In this document: piece after piece, positions 20,117 to 30,744 of the stretch
How positions within the stretch are numbered: position 1 is the first letter of the stretch
How the letters are laid out: every line of letters begins with the position of its first letter
Source of the DNA: Epulopiscium sp. Nele67-Bin005
GTDB taxonomy: Bacteria > Bacillota > Clostridia > Lachnospirales > Cellulosilyticaceae
Reading direction: 5' to 3'
DNA: 44,031 bases
NCBI GenBank assembly: GCA_002007365.1
Contig: LNZR01000066.1
Location: 1-44,031, forward strand
Made by a program: the position numbers and the translations under genes
The notes under the pieces: model-generated
What the model was told of the DNA's origin: nothing
Database searches by the model: none
Seen by the model: only the letters and a program-made list of their open reading frames with translations

Positions 20117-21296
20117 TTAATCCAAAGCTTCAATGGAACATTTTGGAACTTCTTTTCGCAAAAATTGTTCAATTGTAGCATAAGGATATTTTGTTAGTAA
20201 CTTTTTAGCCGTTGATGCTTCCAAACAACGTACATAAATTTCTTTTTTATTATTCCAAACTCGATAATATGTTCCCTTATCTTTTGGCAAATTATATTGC
20301 TGCATATAAATAGCAAAATCTATAAAATTTTCCACAGATATTTTTTGTTCCACAAGCAAAATTCCTGCATGAACTAAAGAAACATTATATGGGTCAGTTA
20401 CTGAAGGCGTTGTATCATAAGGAATTACAGCACTTTTGGCAACATACAAATCTTTCATAATTCCCTCTTTTAAGTGATTAATTTTGCTAATATGAGGTTC
20501 AAAACGAAGCCTTGCAATTTTGTGATAAAACAATTCTCTTGCCACAACATCAAAAACATTACTAATATTTTTTTGGACCCTATATCTTATCTCTGGAAAA
20601 TGCTTTGGAATTTTGGGCGTTGTTGAGGAAGTTTGACCTTGTGATTTTAATTTGGTTTGACGCTTTTTAAGTTGCGCCTCTTTTAAATCAGAATAATATT
20701 TATCAAAGTAAGTATGTGTACATTTTTTGAAACGACTATGTATACCCATCAAATGATTATTTCCCATAACTCTAAGATAGACATACCCCGTTACTATTGC
20801 ATCATAAAGTGCAGTGTGATATTTATAATGAGGAACGTGTTTTTCGCTCGTTAATCGTAATATTAATTGCTCAATTTGAGTTGGAGGAATGTTGTAATTA
20901 GTAGCTTTTGTTTCTAGCGTACCCCTCCCACACATCTCCAGTTGAGTTTTAAGTGGCATTGTATTTAATAAAGATTTTTTCTTAGTCGTTTTTAGTAAAG
21001 ATTTTAAATCATGCTCAAGACTCATTCCTACTATTTTAATAGAAGAAAGGGGTGCATACATTTTGCATGATTCCAAAAATCCGTTGATACAAGTATTAAT
21101 TTGGTTGGTATTGCATAAATGATAATTATTTTGTTGATGAGAATACGTAATATTTTGTGCGCCAGATGGACTAATTACCACCTCAAGCACCCTTACAATT
21201 TGATTTTCTTTATAAAGTAAAATGGCAAGCTCACGCACAAAACCTTGGTCATTAAATTCGCAGTCTAGTGTAAAGTAAAGCGTAGGTGTTTGCATA
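20117..21296 (-). CDS. DEDDh-type 3'-5' exonuclease domain protein with uncharacterised C-terminal region
   Basis: LDCEFN (DxE), VGMSLEHDLKSL, YHTALYDAI (Hx4D); start MQTPTLYF with aaggagaac RBS. Confidence 0.7.
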
Positions 21297-21445
21297 GGTT
21301 CTCCTTCTCTAAAGTCTAACTTCAATTCTTATTTAAATAGTATACAAGATATGTCTTTATTATGATAGGGGAATTTTAAAAAATAGATTAACTCTTACAA
21401 AAATATGGTATACTTATAATATAGAAACAAAATTTGGAGGACAAA

Positions 21446-23185
21446 ATGAAAGTTTTACTAATCGCATTTAATGCAAAATTTATTCATTCATCATTATCAC
21501 TACGCTATTTAAAATCATATTGTACAGATTATAGTGAGCAAATTCAATTGCTAGAGCTTACAATTAACCAAGATGAAAACACTATTATAAAGGAAATTTT
21601 TACTCAAAATCCAACTATTATAGGGTTTTCTTGTTATATATGGAATATTGGATATATCAAAACTTTAATCCCTACTATAAAAAAAGTATTACCTAATGTA
21701 AAAATAATTTTGGGAGGTCCTGAAGTTTCATACTCATCAAGAGATTTATTAGAAGAATTTTCTATTGATTATTTGGTAGAAGGTGAAGGAGAAGAAACTT
21801 TTAAACAGCTATTAGATTTTGAACTATCTAATAAAATATCCATCTCTGAAATTGATGGGTTAGTATATAAAAAAGATGGCGAAATTATCGCTAACAATTG
21901 TCGATTACCACTAAAGATGGAAAAACTTCCGTTTGTGTATGATGATATTGCAGATTTGGAACACAAAATTATTTATTACGAAGCATCAAGAGGTTGCCCT
22001 TTTAACTGTCAATATTGTTTATCTTCTGTAGAAAAAGGTGTGCGAATGCTTCCTATTGAAAGAGTTAAACAGGAACTCCAATATTTTTTGGATAAAAAAG
22101 TTCCTCAAGTTAAATTTGTAGATAGAACTTTTAATGCTAGCAAAAGTTATGCCGTATCTATATGGGAGTATATAATTGCAAACGACAATAATTTTACTAA
22201 TTTTCACTTTGAAATCGCAGTAGAAAAATTAGATGATAGTATGCTAGAAGTTTTAAAAGGAGCAAGAGAGGGGTTAATTCAATTTGAAATAGGTGTTCAA
22301 TCTACCCATTTACCAACGCTTGAAGCTATCAAACGAAAAATGCCTTTTGAAAAATTAGAAGGAATAATTACTCAAATAGACTGCCTTGGAAATATTCATC
22401 AACATTTAGATTTAATAGTTGGCCTACCCTATGAAAGTTACAAAATTTTTGGAAAATCGTTTGATGATGTAATGTCAACAAGACCTCAACAACTTCAACT
22501 TGGATTTTTGAAAGTTTTGAAGGGTTCAGGGCTTTATATTGATGCCAAAAAATATGGAATTGTCTATAAAGATGAACCACCATATGAAGTTTTATATACC
22601 AACGATATCACTTATGCCGAAATTCTAAAATTGCATTTAATAGAAGATTTGCTAGAAAAATATTATAATAGTGGTAGATTTAGGGCCTCACTAGAATATT
22701 TCTTTACAATACTATTCTATAGTACTTTTGAATTTTTTGAAAGCTTTGCAAACTATTGGGAAGCCAAGAAATATGACCAGTTATCACACAAAAAAGAAGC
22801 TTACTATTTTAAATTATTAGAATTTGGACAAACTTTAGAAAACTGTGATGAAGCTTTACTCAAAGAATTAATTAGATGGGATTGGTTATGTCATGAAAAC
22901 CCTAAAAATAAAGCAGATTTCTTAATTACTCTTGACCAACAACAATTTAAGTCTAACATTCACGCTAAATTTAAAGATGACGAATGGCTCAATAGTTTTG
23001 ACACAAAATTTGTAGACTATACTCCCAATCAACGAATTAGAAATTTACATGTAGAACATTTTTCTTATAATGTAAAACAGTTTGGAATTATGGAACACGT
23101 GCCAATTAAGGTTCATCAAGCAGTTTTATTTGATTATAGCTACGAAAACAAACAACCTAAGTTTTATTTTATAGATAAAATATAG
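21446..23185 (+). CDS. B12-binding domain radical SAM protein (DUF4080-like C-terminus)
   Basis: B12-binding-type N-terminus; RGCPFNCQYC radical SAM cluster motif; ggagg RBS before ATG 21446. Confidence 0.9.
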   Translation: MKVLLIAFNAKFIHSSLSLRYLKSYCTDYSEQIQLLELTINQDENTIIKEIFTQNPTIIGFSCYIWNIGYIKTLIPTIKKVLPNVKIILGGPEVSYSSRDLLEEFSIDYLVEGEGEETFKQLLDFELSNKISISEIDGLVYKKDGEIIANNCRLPLKMEKLPFVYDDIADLEHKIIYYEASRGCPFNCQYCLSSVEKGVRMLPIERVKQELQYFLDKKVPQVKFVDRTFNASKSYAVSIWEYIIANDNNFTNFHFEIAVEKLDDSMLEVLKGAREGLIQFEIGVQSTHLPTLEAIKRKMPFEKLEGIITQIDCLGNIHQHLDLIVGLPYESYKIFGKSFDDVMSTRPQQLQLGFLKVLKGSGLYIDAKKYGIVYKDEPPYEVLYTNDITYAEILKLHLIEDLLEKYYNSGRFRASLEYFFTILFYSTFEFFESFANYWEAKKYDQLSHKKEAYYFKLLEFGQTLENCDEALLKELIRWDWLCHENPKNKADFLITLDQQQFKSNIHAKFKDDEWLNSFDTKFVDYTPNQRIRNLHVEHFSYNVKQFGIMEHVPIKVHQAVLFDYSYENKQPKFYFIDKI

Positions 23186-23255
23186 AAACAAAAACTTACT
23201 TTTGGAGTTAGAATTTTTAATTCTTGCTCCTAAGTATAATATTGGAGGATAAAAC

Positions 23256-23942
23256 ATGAAACATCATATTGATGCACTTTTAAAAACGCTAGATGAATTT
23301 TATGGAACAGAAATAATTTGTTATTTAAACCATGATACACCGTTTCAGCTATTAGTAGCTACGATTTTAAGCGCACAATGCACCGATGACCGAGTAAATA
23401 TTGTTACAGCTGACTTGTTCAAAAAATATCCAGACGTTCAACATTTCGCTAATGCAAATATTGAAGAACTTGAATTAGATATTAAAAGTACAGGTTTTTA
23501 TAAAAATAAAGCAAAAAATATTATGGCCTGTTCTCAAAGATTAATTTCTAATTATGATAGTCAAGTCCCTAAAGAAATTGAGGATTTAACAAGCCTTGCA
23601 GGGGTTGGGCGCAAAACAGCAAACGTAGTTCGAGGAAATATTTTTGGAATTGAAAGCGTTGTTGTAGATACTCATGTAAAGAGGATTAGTATCCGTTGGG
23701 GGCTTACAAAAAGCACTGACCCCGTTGTAATTGAGCATGATTTGATGGCAATTTTACCAAAATCTCATTGGATACGATATAATACACAAGTTATTGCTCA
23801 TGGACGTGCTATTTGTACTGCCAGAAAACCACAGTGTAAAGAGTGTATGTTTTTGCAAGATTGCCCTTTTGGTTTGGAACAATTGCTACAAAATATGCCT
23901 CCTGAAGTAAAAATTTGCTTAGAAAAAGGACATATGTACTAA
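23256..23942 (+). CDS. nth: Endonuclease III
   Basis: HhH LAGVGRKTANVV, VDTHVKRIS, 4Fe-4S CTARKPQCKECMFLQDC. Confidence 0.96.
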   Translation: MKHHIDALLKTLDEFYGTEIICYLNHDTPFQLLVATILSAQCTDDRVNIVTADLFKKYPDVQHFANANIEELELDIKSTGFYKNKAKNIMACSQRLISNYDSQVPKEIEDLTSLAGVGRKTANVVRGNIFGIESVVVDTHVKRISIRWGLTKSTDPVVIEHDLMAILPKSHWIRYNTQVIAHGRAICTARKPQCKECMFLQDCPFGLEQLLQNMPPEVKICLEKGHMY

Positions 23943-23956
23943 AGAAAGGAATTATT

Positions 23957-25945
23957 ATGAATGAAAATCAACAAAAAGCTGTAACTGCTCCTCTTGGAAC
24001 TACGATGGTAATTGCAGGTCCTGGAAGTGGAAAAACTTATGTTATAGTTGAAAGAATTAATTATATGATAAATAAACTTGAGTGTAACCCACTAAATATT
24101 TTAGTAATTACATTTACAAGGGCTGCCGCTGATGAGATGAAACAGCGATATGTACAAAAATACGGAAATTCAAAAGTAAATTTTGGAACATTTCACTCTA
24201 CGTTTTATCGTATTTTACAAATGTATGATAGAGATAAATATAGTATGGATAAACTCCTAAAAGAAGAGCAAAAATATCAACTCATTGAAAAAATTTATAG
24301 AGAAGTTGGTAAGGGTGAATACGAAGATTTTACAGATACTTTTTTATCAAATTTAACTTTGATGCAAAATCAATTGATAAATATCAAGTATTATAATCCA
24401 ACTGATTTATCAAAAGAAATTTACCAAAAAGTTTATATGGAGTATATGAAATATAAGGAGAGCGCTGGACTTTTTGATTTTGATGATATGTTAGTTGACT
24501 GTTATCTTTTGCTAAAAAATGAGCCACAAGTGTTAGAGTTTTTTCAAAATAAATTTAAGTATGTTTTGATTGATGAATTCCAAGATATTAACTGCGTACA
24601 ATTTGAAACTTTACGCCTTCTCCAGCAAAATAATCCTAATATTTTTATTGTTGGTGATGATGACCAAAGTATTTATCAATTTAGAGGGGCAAGACCAGAA
24701 TTTTTATTACAATTTGGAGATTATTATAATAATGTAAACCAAGTTGTTTTGGATACAAACTATCGCTCAACCCCTCCAATTATTGAGTTTAGTAATCAAC
24801 TTATTCACTATAATAAAAATCGTTATGATAAAGTTATGAAACCTAATAAAAAAGGAAGTCAAGTCCCTATTATAGAAAATTTTGAGAGTACTAAAGAGCA
24901 AACTAAATATATCATTGACCAATTAGTAAAATTAAACAACGAAGGTCATATTTTAGGAGAAATTGCTATCATCTATCGTCTAAATATGCAGTCTCGACCA
25001 ATTGTTGAAAAGTTGTTAAATATAAATCTAGCTTTTAAAGTTCGTGATAGTGTATATACTTTACACGATCATTGGGTTACTAAAGATATTCTTGCTTATC
25101 TACAGTTAGCACAGGATAAAACAGAGGTTGATCCTTTTATTAGAGTTTTAAATAAGCCTTCTCGTTATGCATCTAAAGACATTATTTATGCTCTAAAAAA
25201 ATGTGAGCATAATCCCTTTCTAGCTCTAAAAAATATGGACCTTCCAAAGTGGCAAACTAGTAGATTTGATGAATTTGAACTTCACCTAAAAAAAATGCAT
25301 TCAAAAACTTTACCTGAGCAAATTAGATATATTCGCCAAAATATCGGTTATGATGCATATATTTCTGAGCATTGTGCATATAGAAAAATTTCTTCCGAAG
25401 GATTATATGATATTTTAAATGATATTGAAGATTCTGTTGATGAACATAATTCATGGCAATCATGGGAAAATCATATGCTTGAAATAGCCAAAAATCTTCG
25501 TAATTCTCAAAGAGATAATCATAACAAAAATGCTATCACTCTAACAACTATGCATAGTGCCAAAGGGTTAGAATTTGATGTTGTTTTTATTCTTGATGTT
25601 GTAGAAGATGTTGTACCTCACAAAAAAAGTATGTTACAATCAGAAATAGAAGAGGAGAGGCGTTTATTTTATGTATCACTCACTCGTGCAAAACGTCATC
25701 TTTATATATGTGTTCCAAAAAAGCGCTATAATAAGGACGTTTCTCAGTCACCATTCATTGAAGAAATGCTAACTCCACTTGAGCCATTAAAGGTTGGAGA
25801 TACAATTCGACATAAAAAATACGGAGTGGGAATTGTTAATAAAGTTGATGAAAATATTGCAACTATCAAATTTAAATCTGGAACAAAACCTGTAGATTAT
25901 ATATTTTGTTTTAAGAAAAAAATTATTGAAAAGGAGATTTTGTAA
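23957..25945 (+). CDS. UvrD/PcrA-family superfamily I DNA helicase
   Basis: AGPGSGKTYVIVERI, DEFQDINCVQFE, GDDDQSIYQFRGA, TMHSAKGLEFDVVF, YVSLTRAKRHLYI. Confidence 0.96.
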   Translation: MNENQQKAVTAPLGTTMVIAGPGSGKTYVIVERINYMINKLECNPLNILVITFTRAAADEMKQRYVQKYGNSKVNFGTFHSTFYRILQMYDRDKYSMDKLLKEEQKYQLIEKIYREVGKGEYEDFTDTFLSNLTLMQNQLINIKYYNPTDLSKEIYQKVYMEYMKYKESAGLFDFDDMLVDCYLLLKNEPQVLEFFQNKFKYVLIDEFQDINCVQFETLRLLQQNNPNIFIVGDDDQSIYQFRGARPEFLLQFGDYYNNVNQVVLDTNYRSTPPIIEFSNQLIHYNKNRYDKVMKPNKKGSQVPIIENFESTKEQTKYIIDQLVKLNNEGHILGEIAIIYRLNMQSRPIVEKLLNINLAFKVRDSVYTLHDHWVTKDILAYLQLAQDKTEVDPFIRVLNKPSRYASKDIIYALKKCEHNPFLALKNMDLPKWQTSRFDEFELHLKKMHSKTLPEQIRYIRQNIGYDAYISEHCAYRKISSEGLYDILNDIEDSVDEHNSWQSWENHMLEIAKNLRNSQRDNHNKNAITLTTMHSAKGLEFDVVFILDVVEDVVPHKKSMLQSEIEEERRLFYVSLTRAKRHLYICVPKKRYNKDVSQSPFIEEMLTPLEPLKVGDTIRHKKYGVGIVNKVDENIATIKFKSGTKPVDYIFCFKKKIIEKEIL

Positions 25946-26091
25946 TGAGTAAAAAAGTTAAGAAAAAAGAACCGTTTAATATCTATGAATTTACGTACAG
26001 ACATAAGAAAAAAATTGTGGGTACTGTTAGTTTTATCATCGTTCTTAGTATGATATTTAGTATATTTGCACAATTTGCTTACGCCCTATAA
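25945..26091 (+). CDS. 48-aa small basic membrane protein, start overlaps helicase stop (absent from ORF track)
   Basis: MSKKVKKKEPFNIYEFTYRHKKKIVGTVSFIIVLSMIFSIFAQFAYAL; taATGa coupling, aaggag upstream. Confidence 0.75.
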   Translation: MSKKVKKKEPFNIYEFTYRHKKKIVGTVSFIIVLSMIFSIFAQFAYAL

Positions 26092-26158
26092 TTTTTAGTA
26101 TAAAATAAAGTAAAAAATCCAAACTAATTGTATATATATCGCAAAGGAGATGTTGTAC

Positions 26159-26587
26159 ATGACGCAAATGGTAGCAGTTTTATCTGGGCTACTTATGAGT
26201 ATTCAAGGGGTTTGGAATACAGCTTTAAGAGGATCTATTGGAACTTGGTTTACAAATACCATTGTTCAAGGGGTTGGGCTTTTGTCGGCACTTATCGGGC
26301 TTGCTGTAGTAAGAGATGCAAATTTGACTGGTCTACGTTCGGTTAATAAAATATATTTACTAAGTGGTATATTAAGCGTTGGAATTGTCTATACTGTAAT
26401 TTTTGCAATCACAAAACTAGGGCCTGCTCAAGCAACAATGTTAATTTTAATTACTCAAATGACAGCCTCATATTTAATTGAATTATTTGGTTGGTTTGGT
26501 ATGGAAAAGGTTGATTTTAGTTGGATAAAAGCCATAGGAATAGGCGTAATTTTAATAGGAATTGTTATATCCCAATATGCAAAATGA
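26159..26587 (+). CDS. DMT superfamily/YdcZ-like (DUF606) membrane protein
   Basis: Four-TM pattern with GPAQATMLILITQMTASYLIELFGWFGMEK; aaaggag RBS. Confidence 0.8.
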   Translation: MTQMVAVLSGLLMSIQGVWNTALRGSIGTWFTNTIVQGVGLLSALIGLAVVRDANLTGLRSVNKIYLLSGILSVGIVYTVIFAITKLGPAQATMLILITQMTASYLIELFGWFGMEKVDFSWIKAIGIGVILIGIVISQYAK

Positions 26588-26592
26588 CAAAT

Positions 26593-26625
26593 GGTCAACC
26601 TTAATCGGTTGGCTATTTTTTGTAG
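26593..26625 (+). terminator. Rho-independent terminator
   Basis: ggtcaaccttaatcggttggctatttttt. Confidence 0.65.
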
Positions 26626-26697
26626 GGCAAAATTTTTATACTTCTCACATAATAAAAACTGTTCCTTATAAATCTTGTCATTTAAGCTTGTCTGATA

Positions 26698-26726
26698 TTG
26701 CTATCAATTATGCACTTTGGTATAAT
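26698..26726 (+). promoter_or_regulatory. Putative sigma-A promoter
   Basis: TTGCTA - 17 bp - TATAAT upstream of the 26762 gene. Confidence 0.5.
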
Positions 26727-26761
26727 AAGTAATTGTAAACCTATCAAAAGGAGATATCAAA

Positions 26762-27280
26762 ATGAAAAAAGTAAATACAATGTTATTAGTACTTTCGGCA
26801 ATGTTTATAGCTATGGGGCTAGCATTACCAACGGTTTTCCATAGTTTTGGAATGGCTGGAAGTGTATTCTTACCAATGCATATTCCAGTTTTATTGTGTG
26901 GATTAATTTGTGGCTGGAAATATGGATTAGTAGTTGGGGCAATTATCCCAATTTTATCCAGCATCACTACAGGTATGCCCCCAATTTACCCTGTCGCAAT
27001 TTTTATGGCGGCTGAAACGGCTACATATGGTGCAGTTTCTGGGTTTATGATGCAAAAATTCAATGTGGTTATAAGCCTTGTAATTGCTATGGTTGCAGGA
27101 AGAATTTCACTTGGAATTGCACAATTTATTTTAATTGGTGCATCTGGAAATTTAACTTTTCAATCATTTTTAGCAGGAGCAGTTGTTACGGCAGTTCCTG
27201 GAATTGTGTTGCAAATTATATTAATTCCTATAATTGTAATGTTGCTTAAAAAAAGTGGCGTATTAAATCGTATTGCGTAA
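26762..27280 (+). CDS. ECF transporter S component-like membrane protein
   Basis: ~6 TM; AMFIAMGLALPTVFHSFGMAGSVFLPMHIPVLLCGLICGWKYGLVVGAIIPILSS typical of S components. Confidence 0.85.
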   Translation: MKKVNTMLLVLSAMFIAMGLALPTVFHSFGMAGSVFLPMHIPVLLCGLICGWKYGLVVGAIIPILSSITTGMPPIYPVAIFMAAETATYGAVSGFMMQKFNVVISLVIAMVAGRISLGIAQFILIGASGNLTFQSFLAGAVVTAVPGIVLQIILIPIIVMLLKKSGVLNRIA

Positions 27281-27355
27281 AATTTTTGGGATAAGGGCTT
27301 TAAATCAAAAGTTGTTTCCTGTATAATGGTTAAAAATTGAAATGGAGGATTTCCC

Positions 27356-29122
27356 ATGTTAAGAAAAGACGTTAATCCAAATGATACTTGGAAATTAGAA
27401 GATATTTTTGCAACTGATGATGATGTAGTAACTCAGATTTCCGAGCTAAAACAACCAATCGAAGAAATAAAAAAGTTTTAAGGAAGAGTTTTAGAAAATG
27501 GCAACACTTTATTTGAACTACTTTCAAAAGTTGATAAAATTTCTATAAATGCAGAAAGAGTTTATGTGTACTCAAACATGAGATTACACCAAGATGGACA
27601 AAACTCTTTTTATCAAGATTTAGCTATGCGTGCAACAAATTTAATTACAGAATTCCAAACTTCAACTTCATTTATGACTGCCGAACTTGGAAATTTAACC
27701 GAAGAACAACTTAATGATTTTCTGCAAAATTGTTCAGAACTCAAACTTTACAAAAGAAAACTTCAAGAAGTTATTCGTCAGAAAAAACATATTTTAGATG
27801 CTCAAACTGAATTATTGCTTGCACAACTTAGCGAAGTTACTGGTGCTGCTGACGATATTTTTAGTATGTTTAACAATGCTGATGTGAAATTTGATACTAT
27901 TAAAGATGATAGTGGAAACGATTTGGCAGTAACACACGGAACTTTTATCAATCATATGGAAAATCCATCAAGAGATATACGAGAAAGCGCATTTAAATCG
28001 GTGTATAAATCTTATGAGCAGTTCCAAAATACTATTGCTACAATTTTTTCCACAAACATAAAAGAATATGATTTAATCGCAAAGTTACGCCATTTTGAAA
28101 GCCCAATTCATAGCGCATTAAGTCCAAATAATATTCCTGTTGAAGTTTATAACAATTTATTAGATACCGTAACAAGTCGTTTAGGATTTCTTCATGAATA
28201 TGTAACACTTAGAAAAAATACTCTAAACTTAGAAGAACTTCATATCTATGACCTATACGTTTCAATGCTTCCTGACTATGAAAAAACTGTTAGTTATGAT
28301 GAAGCTTGTGAAACAATTATTGAGGCTATGAAACCACTTGGAGATGATTATATTGAAGCTCTAAAGCTTGGATTTAACAGTCGTTGGGTTGATAAATATG
28401 AAAATGAAGGTAAGAGAAGTGGAGCATATAGTTGGGGTTGTTATGGAAGCCCTCACCCGTTTGTACTTATGAATTATACAGACAATGTTAACAATATGTT
28501 TACACTAGCTCATGAGATGGGTCACGCACTACATTCGTATTATTCGCACAAGACTCAACCATATCCATACGCTAGATATTGCATTTTTGTTGCAGAAGTA
28601 GCCTCAACTGTTAACGAAGCATTACTAATTAATTATTTGTTAAAAACTACAACTGACCCTGACTACAAAAAATATTTAATTAATCACTTTATGGAACAAT
28701 TTAGAAATACTCTTTATCGTCAAGTAATGTTTGCAGACTTTGAAAAACAAGTGCATACAATGAATTGGGAAGGCACTCCTCTTACTGCAAAACTTCTTTA
28801 TGATACGTATTACAATTTAGTTAAGAAATATTACGGAGATGATTTAACAGCTGATAGAGAGATTGGTTTTGAGTGGGCAAGAATTCCTCATTTTTATAAG
28901 CCATTTTATGTATATCAATATGCTACAGGGTTCTCGGCTGCCATTGCAATTTCAAAACGTATCTTATCTGACGACCCTCAAGCTATTACGGATTACAAGA
29001 CTTTCCTAAGTGGAGGTTCTTCAAAAGACCCAATCGAGTTATTAAAAATTGCTGGGGTTGATATGAGTTCACCAACTCCAATTATTGAGGCACTCGACCA
29101 GTTCGAGTCTTTAATTAAATAA
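27356..29122 (+). pseudogene. pepF: Oligoendopeptidase F family peptidase interrupted by one in-frame TAA at 27479-27481
   Basis: ATG 27356 with ggagg RBS gives MLRKDVNPNDTWKLEDIF...EEIKKF*GRVLENGNTLFELL...; frame continues into the 27566 ORF with HEMGHALHSYYSHK (HExxH). Confidence 0.85.
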
Positions 29123-29148
29123 ATGACAGAATTATTAAATATGTAATA

Positions 29149-29187
29149 TACAAGAAGGATACTTAATGTGGTATCCTTCTTGTATAT
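29149..29187 (+). terminator. Rho-independent terminator after pepF
   Basis: tacaagaaggatac ttaatgtg gtatccttcttgta, 14-bp arms. Confidence 0.7.
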
Positions 29188-29289
29188 TTCCTCAAAGTGT
29201 ATAAATTTTTATAAAATATCACCTTTACTTTGTCCGATAAATATAATAATAACAACTTAAACTTTGACATATTGAAAGAATGTGCTACT

Positions 29290-29532
29290 ATGATAAATAA
29301 ATTTTGGATTGTATTTATATATATTTATTGGTCGTTTTTATTGATTTTTAGCTTTTGTAGAACTTTTTTAGATATAAATTTATTTACTTACTGGGAATTT
29401 TCGCATAATGTGATGATGCAAAGTCAACTCCTTCCAACTTTTACAAAAATTATACTTTTAATAATATATACTGCATTTAATGTATATACTCTTGTTAGTT
29501 TTAATAAATTATTTGAGGGAAAGAAATATTAA
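29290..29532 (+). CDS. Small hypothetical membrane protein
   Basis: MINKFWIVFIYIYWSFLLIFSFCR... two hydrophobic segments; weak RBS. Confidence 0.4.
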   Translation: MINKFWIVFIYIYWSFLLIFSFCRTFLDINLFTYWEFSHNVMMQSQLLPTFTKIILLIIYTAFNVYTLVSFNKLFEGKKY

Positions 29533-29615
29533 GTTATTGACTTTTTTAGCATAATCTCATCTCTTGAATTGATAATCTCAAGTCTATATCCATAAAAAAC
29601 AAATCAGATTAAATC

Positions 29616-29648
29616 AAAAAAAGATACCCAAGTTGGTATCTTTTTTAA
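29616..29648. terminator. Terminator between 29290 gene and esterase
   Basis: aaaaaaagatacccaagttggtatctttttt. Confidence 0.7.
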
Positions 29649-30658
29649 TAGTGTTCGATAGCATATTTATAAGCATGTATAAGTTTCTTAATTGCTACTT
29701 TTGAAAGTGAGAAGTCTGGATTTACTACTTCAAATCCATGATACATATGTTCATAAACATCACATTCAGCATTAACTCCAAAATCATTTAATCGACTAAC
29801 ATATTCTATAGTATCATTACAAAACGGGTCTTCCCTCCCTACAAAAGTATATGTTGGTGGCAACCCCAAATAGTCTATTTCTAAAAGGGGTGAGGCATAT
29901 TTAGGGATATCATCAGCACCATAAAACTCTCCCAAATATACTTTCCACGCAACTTCATTTTGTCGTAAATTCCATAATAAAAAATCGTCTTTTACTGTGC
30001 CATCATAAATAGTTTTGTGGTTAATCATTGGGTAAAGTGGCATTTGGAATGATATATCAACTTCTTTTTTATCTCTTGCATAAAGACTCAAGGCAGCCGT
30101 TAACCCTCCTCCTGCACTAACCCCTCCTATCATTAGTTGATTTTCATTAATTCCAAGACTTTTTGCATTATTTTTTGTCCATAATAAACAAGTATAGCAT
30201 TCTAAAAGTGCTGTTGGATATGGTTTTTTAACAGATAATGTGTAATCTGGAGCAATAACTACTGTATTAGTATTCATAACAAATTTTTCGATTATTGGTT
30301 CTTCAGTTTCGGGGGTTGCCAGTGCATGCCCACCACCATGAAGCCACAAAAGCCCCGTAGCATTTGGTTTTGTATTTTTTCCTCTATAAATTAATACACG
30401 TATCTTTTCATCGTTATCAAATTTTATATAAACTTCTTCTTTTATCAAATTTTTATTTTGTATATATGGAGCTTTTTGCATACGTCTACTAAGTTTTCTT
30501 AGAGATTTTTCATCATCAAATTTTATAAATAAATTAACTATAACTCCTCTTTTTCTTATTTTAGGAGATATATTTTTATACTTTTTATTAATTTTATGAT
30601 TAATTATACATAAACCAGTACTCAATCCTGTCCCCATTACTAGAATTTTTTTATTCAT
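29645..30658 (-). CDS. Alpha/beta hydrolase (HSL-type esterase/lipase)
   Basis: LWLHGGGHALATPE (HGGG), GVSAGGGL (GxSxG), MYHGFEV. Confidence 0.9.
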   Translation of the reverse strand: MNKKILVMGTGLSTGLCIINHKINKKYKNISPKIRKRGVIVNLFIKFDDEKSLRKLSRRMQKAPYIQNKNLIKEEVYIKFDNDEKIRVLIYRGKNTKPNATGLLWLHGGGHALATPETEEPIIEKFVMNTNTVVIAPDYTLSVKKPYPTALLECYTCLLWTKNNAKSLGINENQLMIGGVSAGGGLTAALSLYARDKKEVDISFQMPLYPMINHKTIYDGTVKDDFLLWNLRQNEVAWKVYLGEFYGADDIPKYASPLLEIDYLGLPPTYTFVGREDPFCNDTIEYVSRLNDFGVNAECDVYEHMYHGFEVVNPDFSLSKVAIKKLIHAYKYAIEHY

Positions 30659-30744
30659 TGCTTGCCTCCAAATTTATAAAGTATATTAGCAATAATTATA
30701 GGGTACATTGTAAACTTAATCAACCTATTTTTAATGGGGATTTC

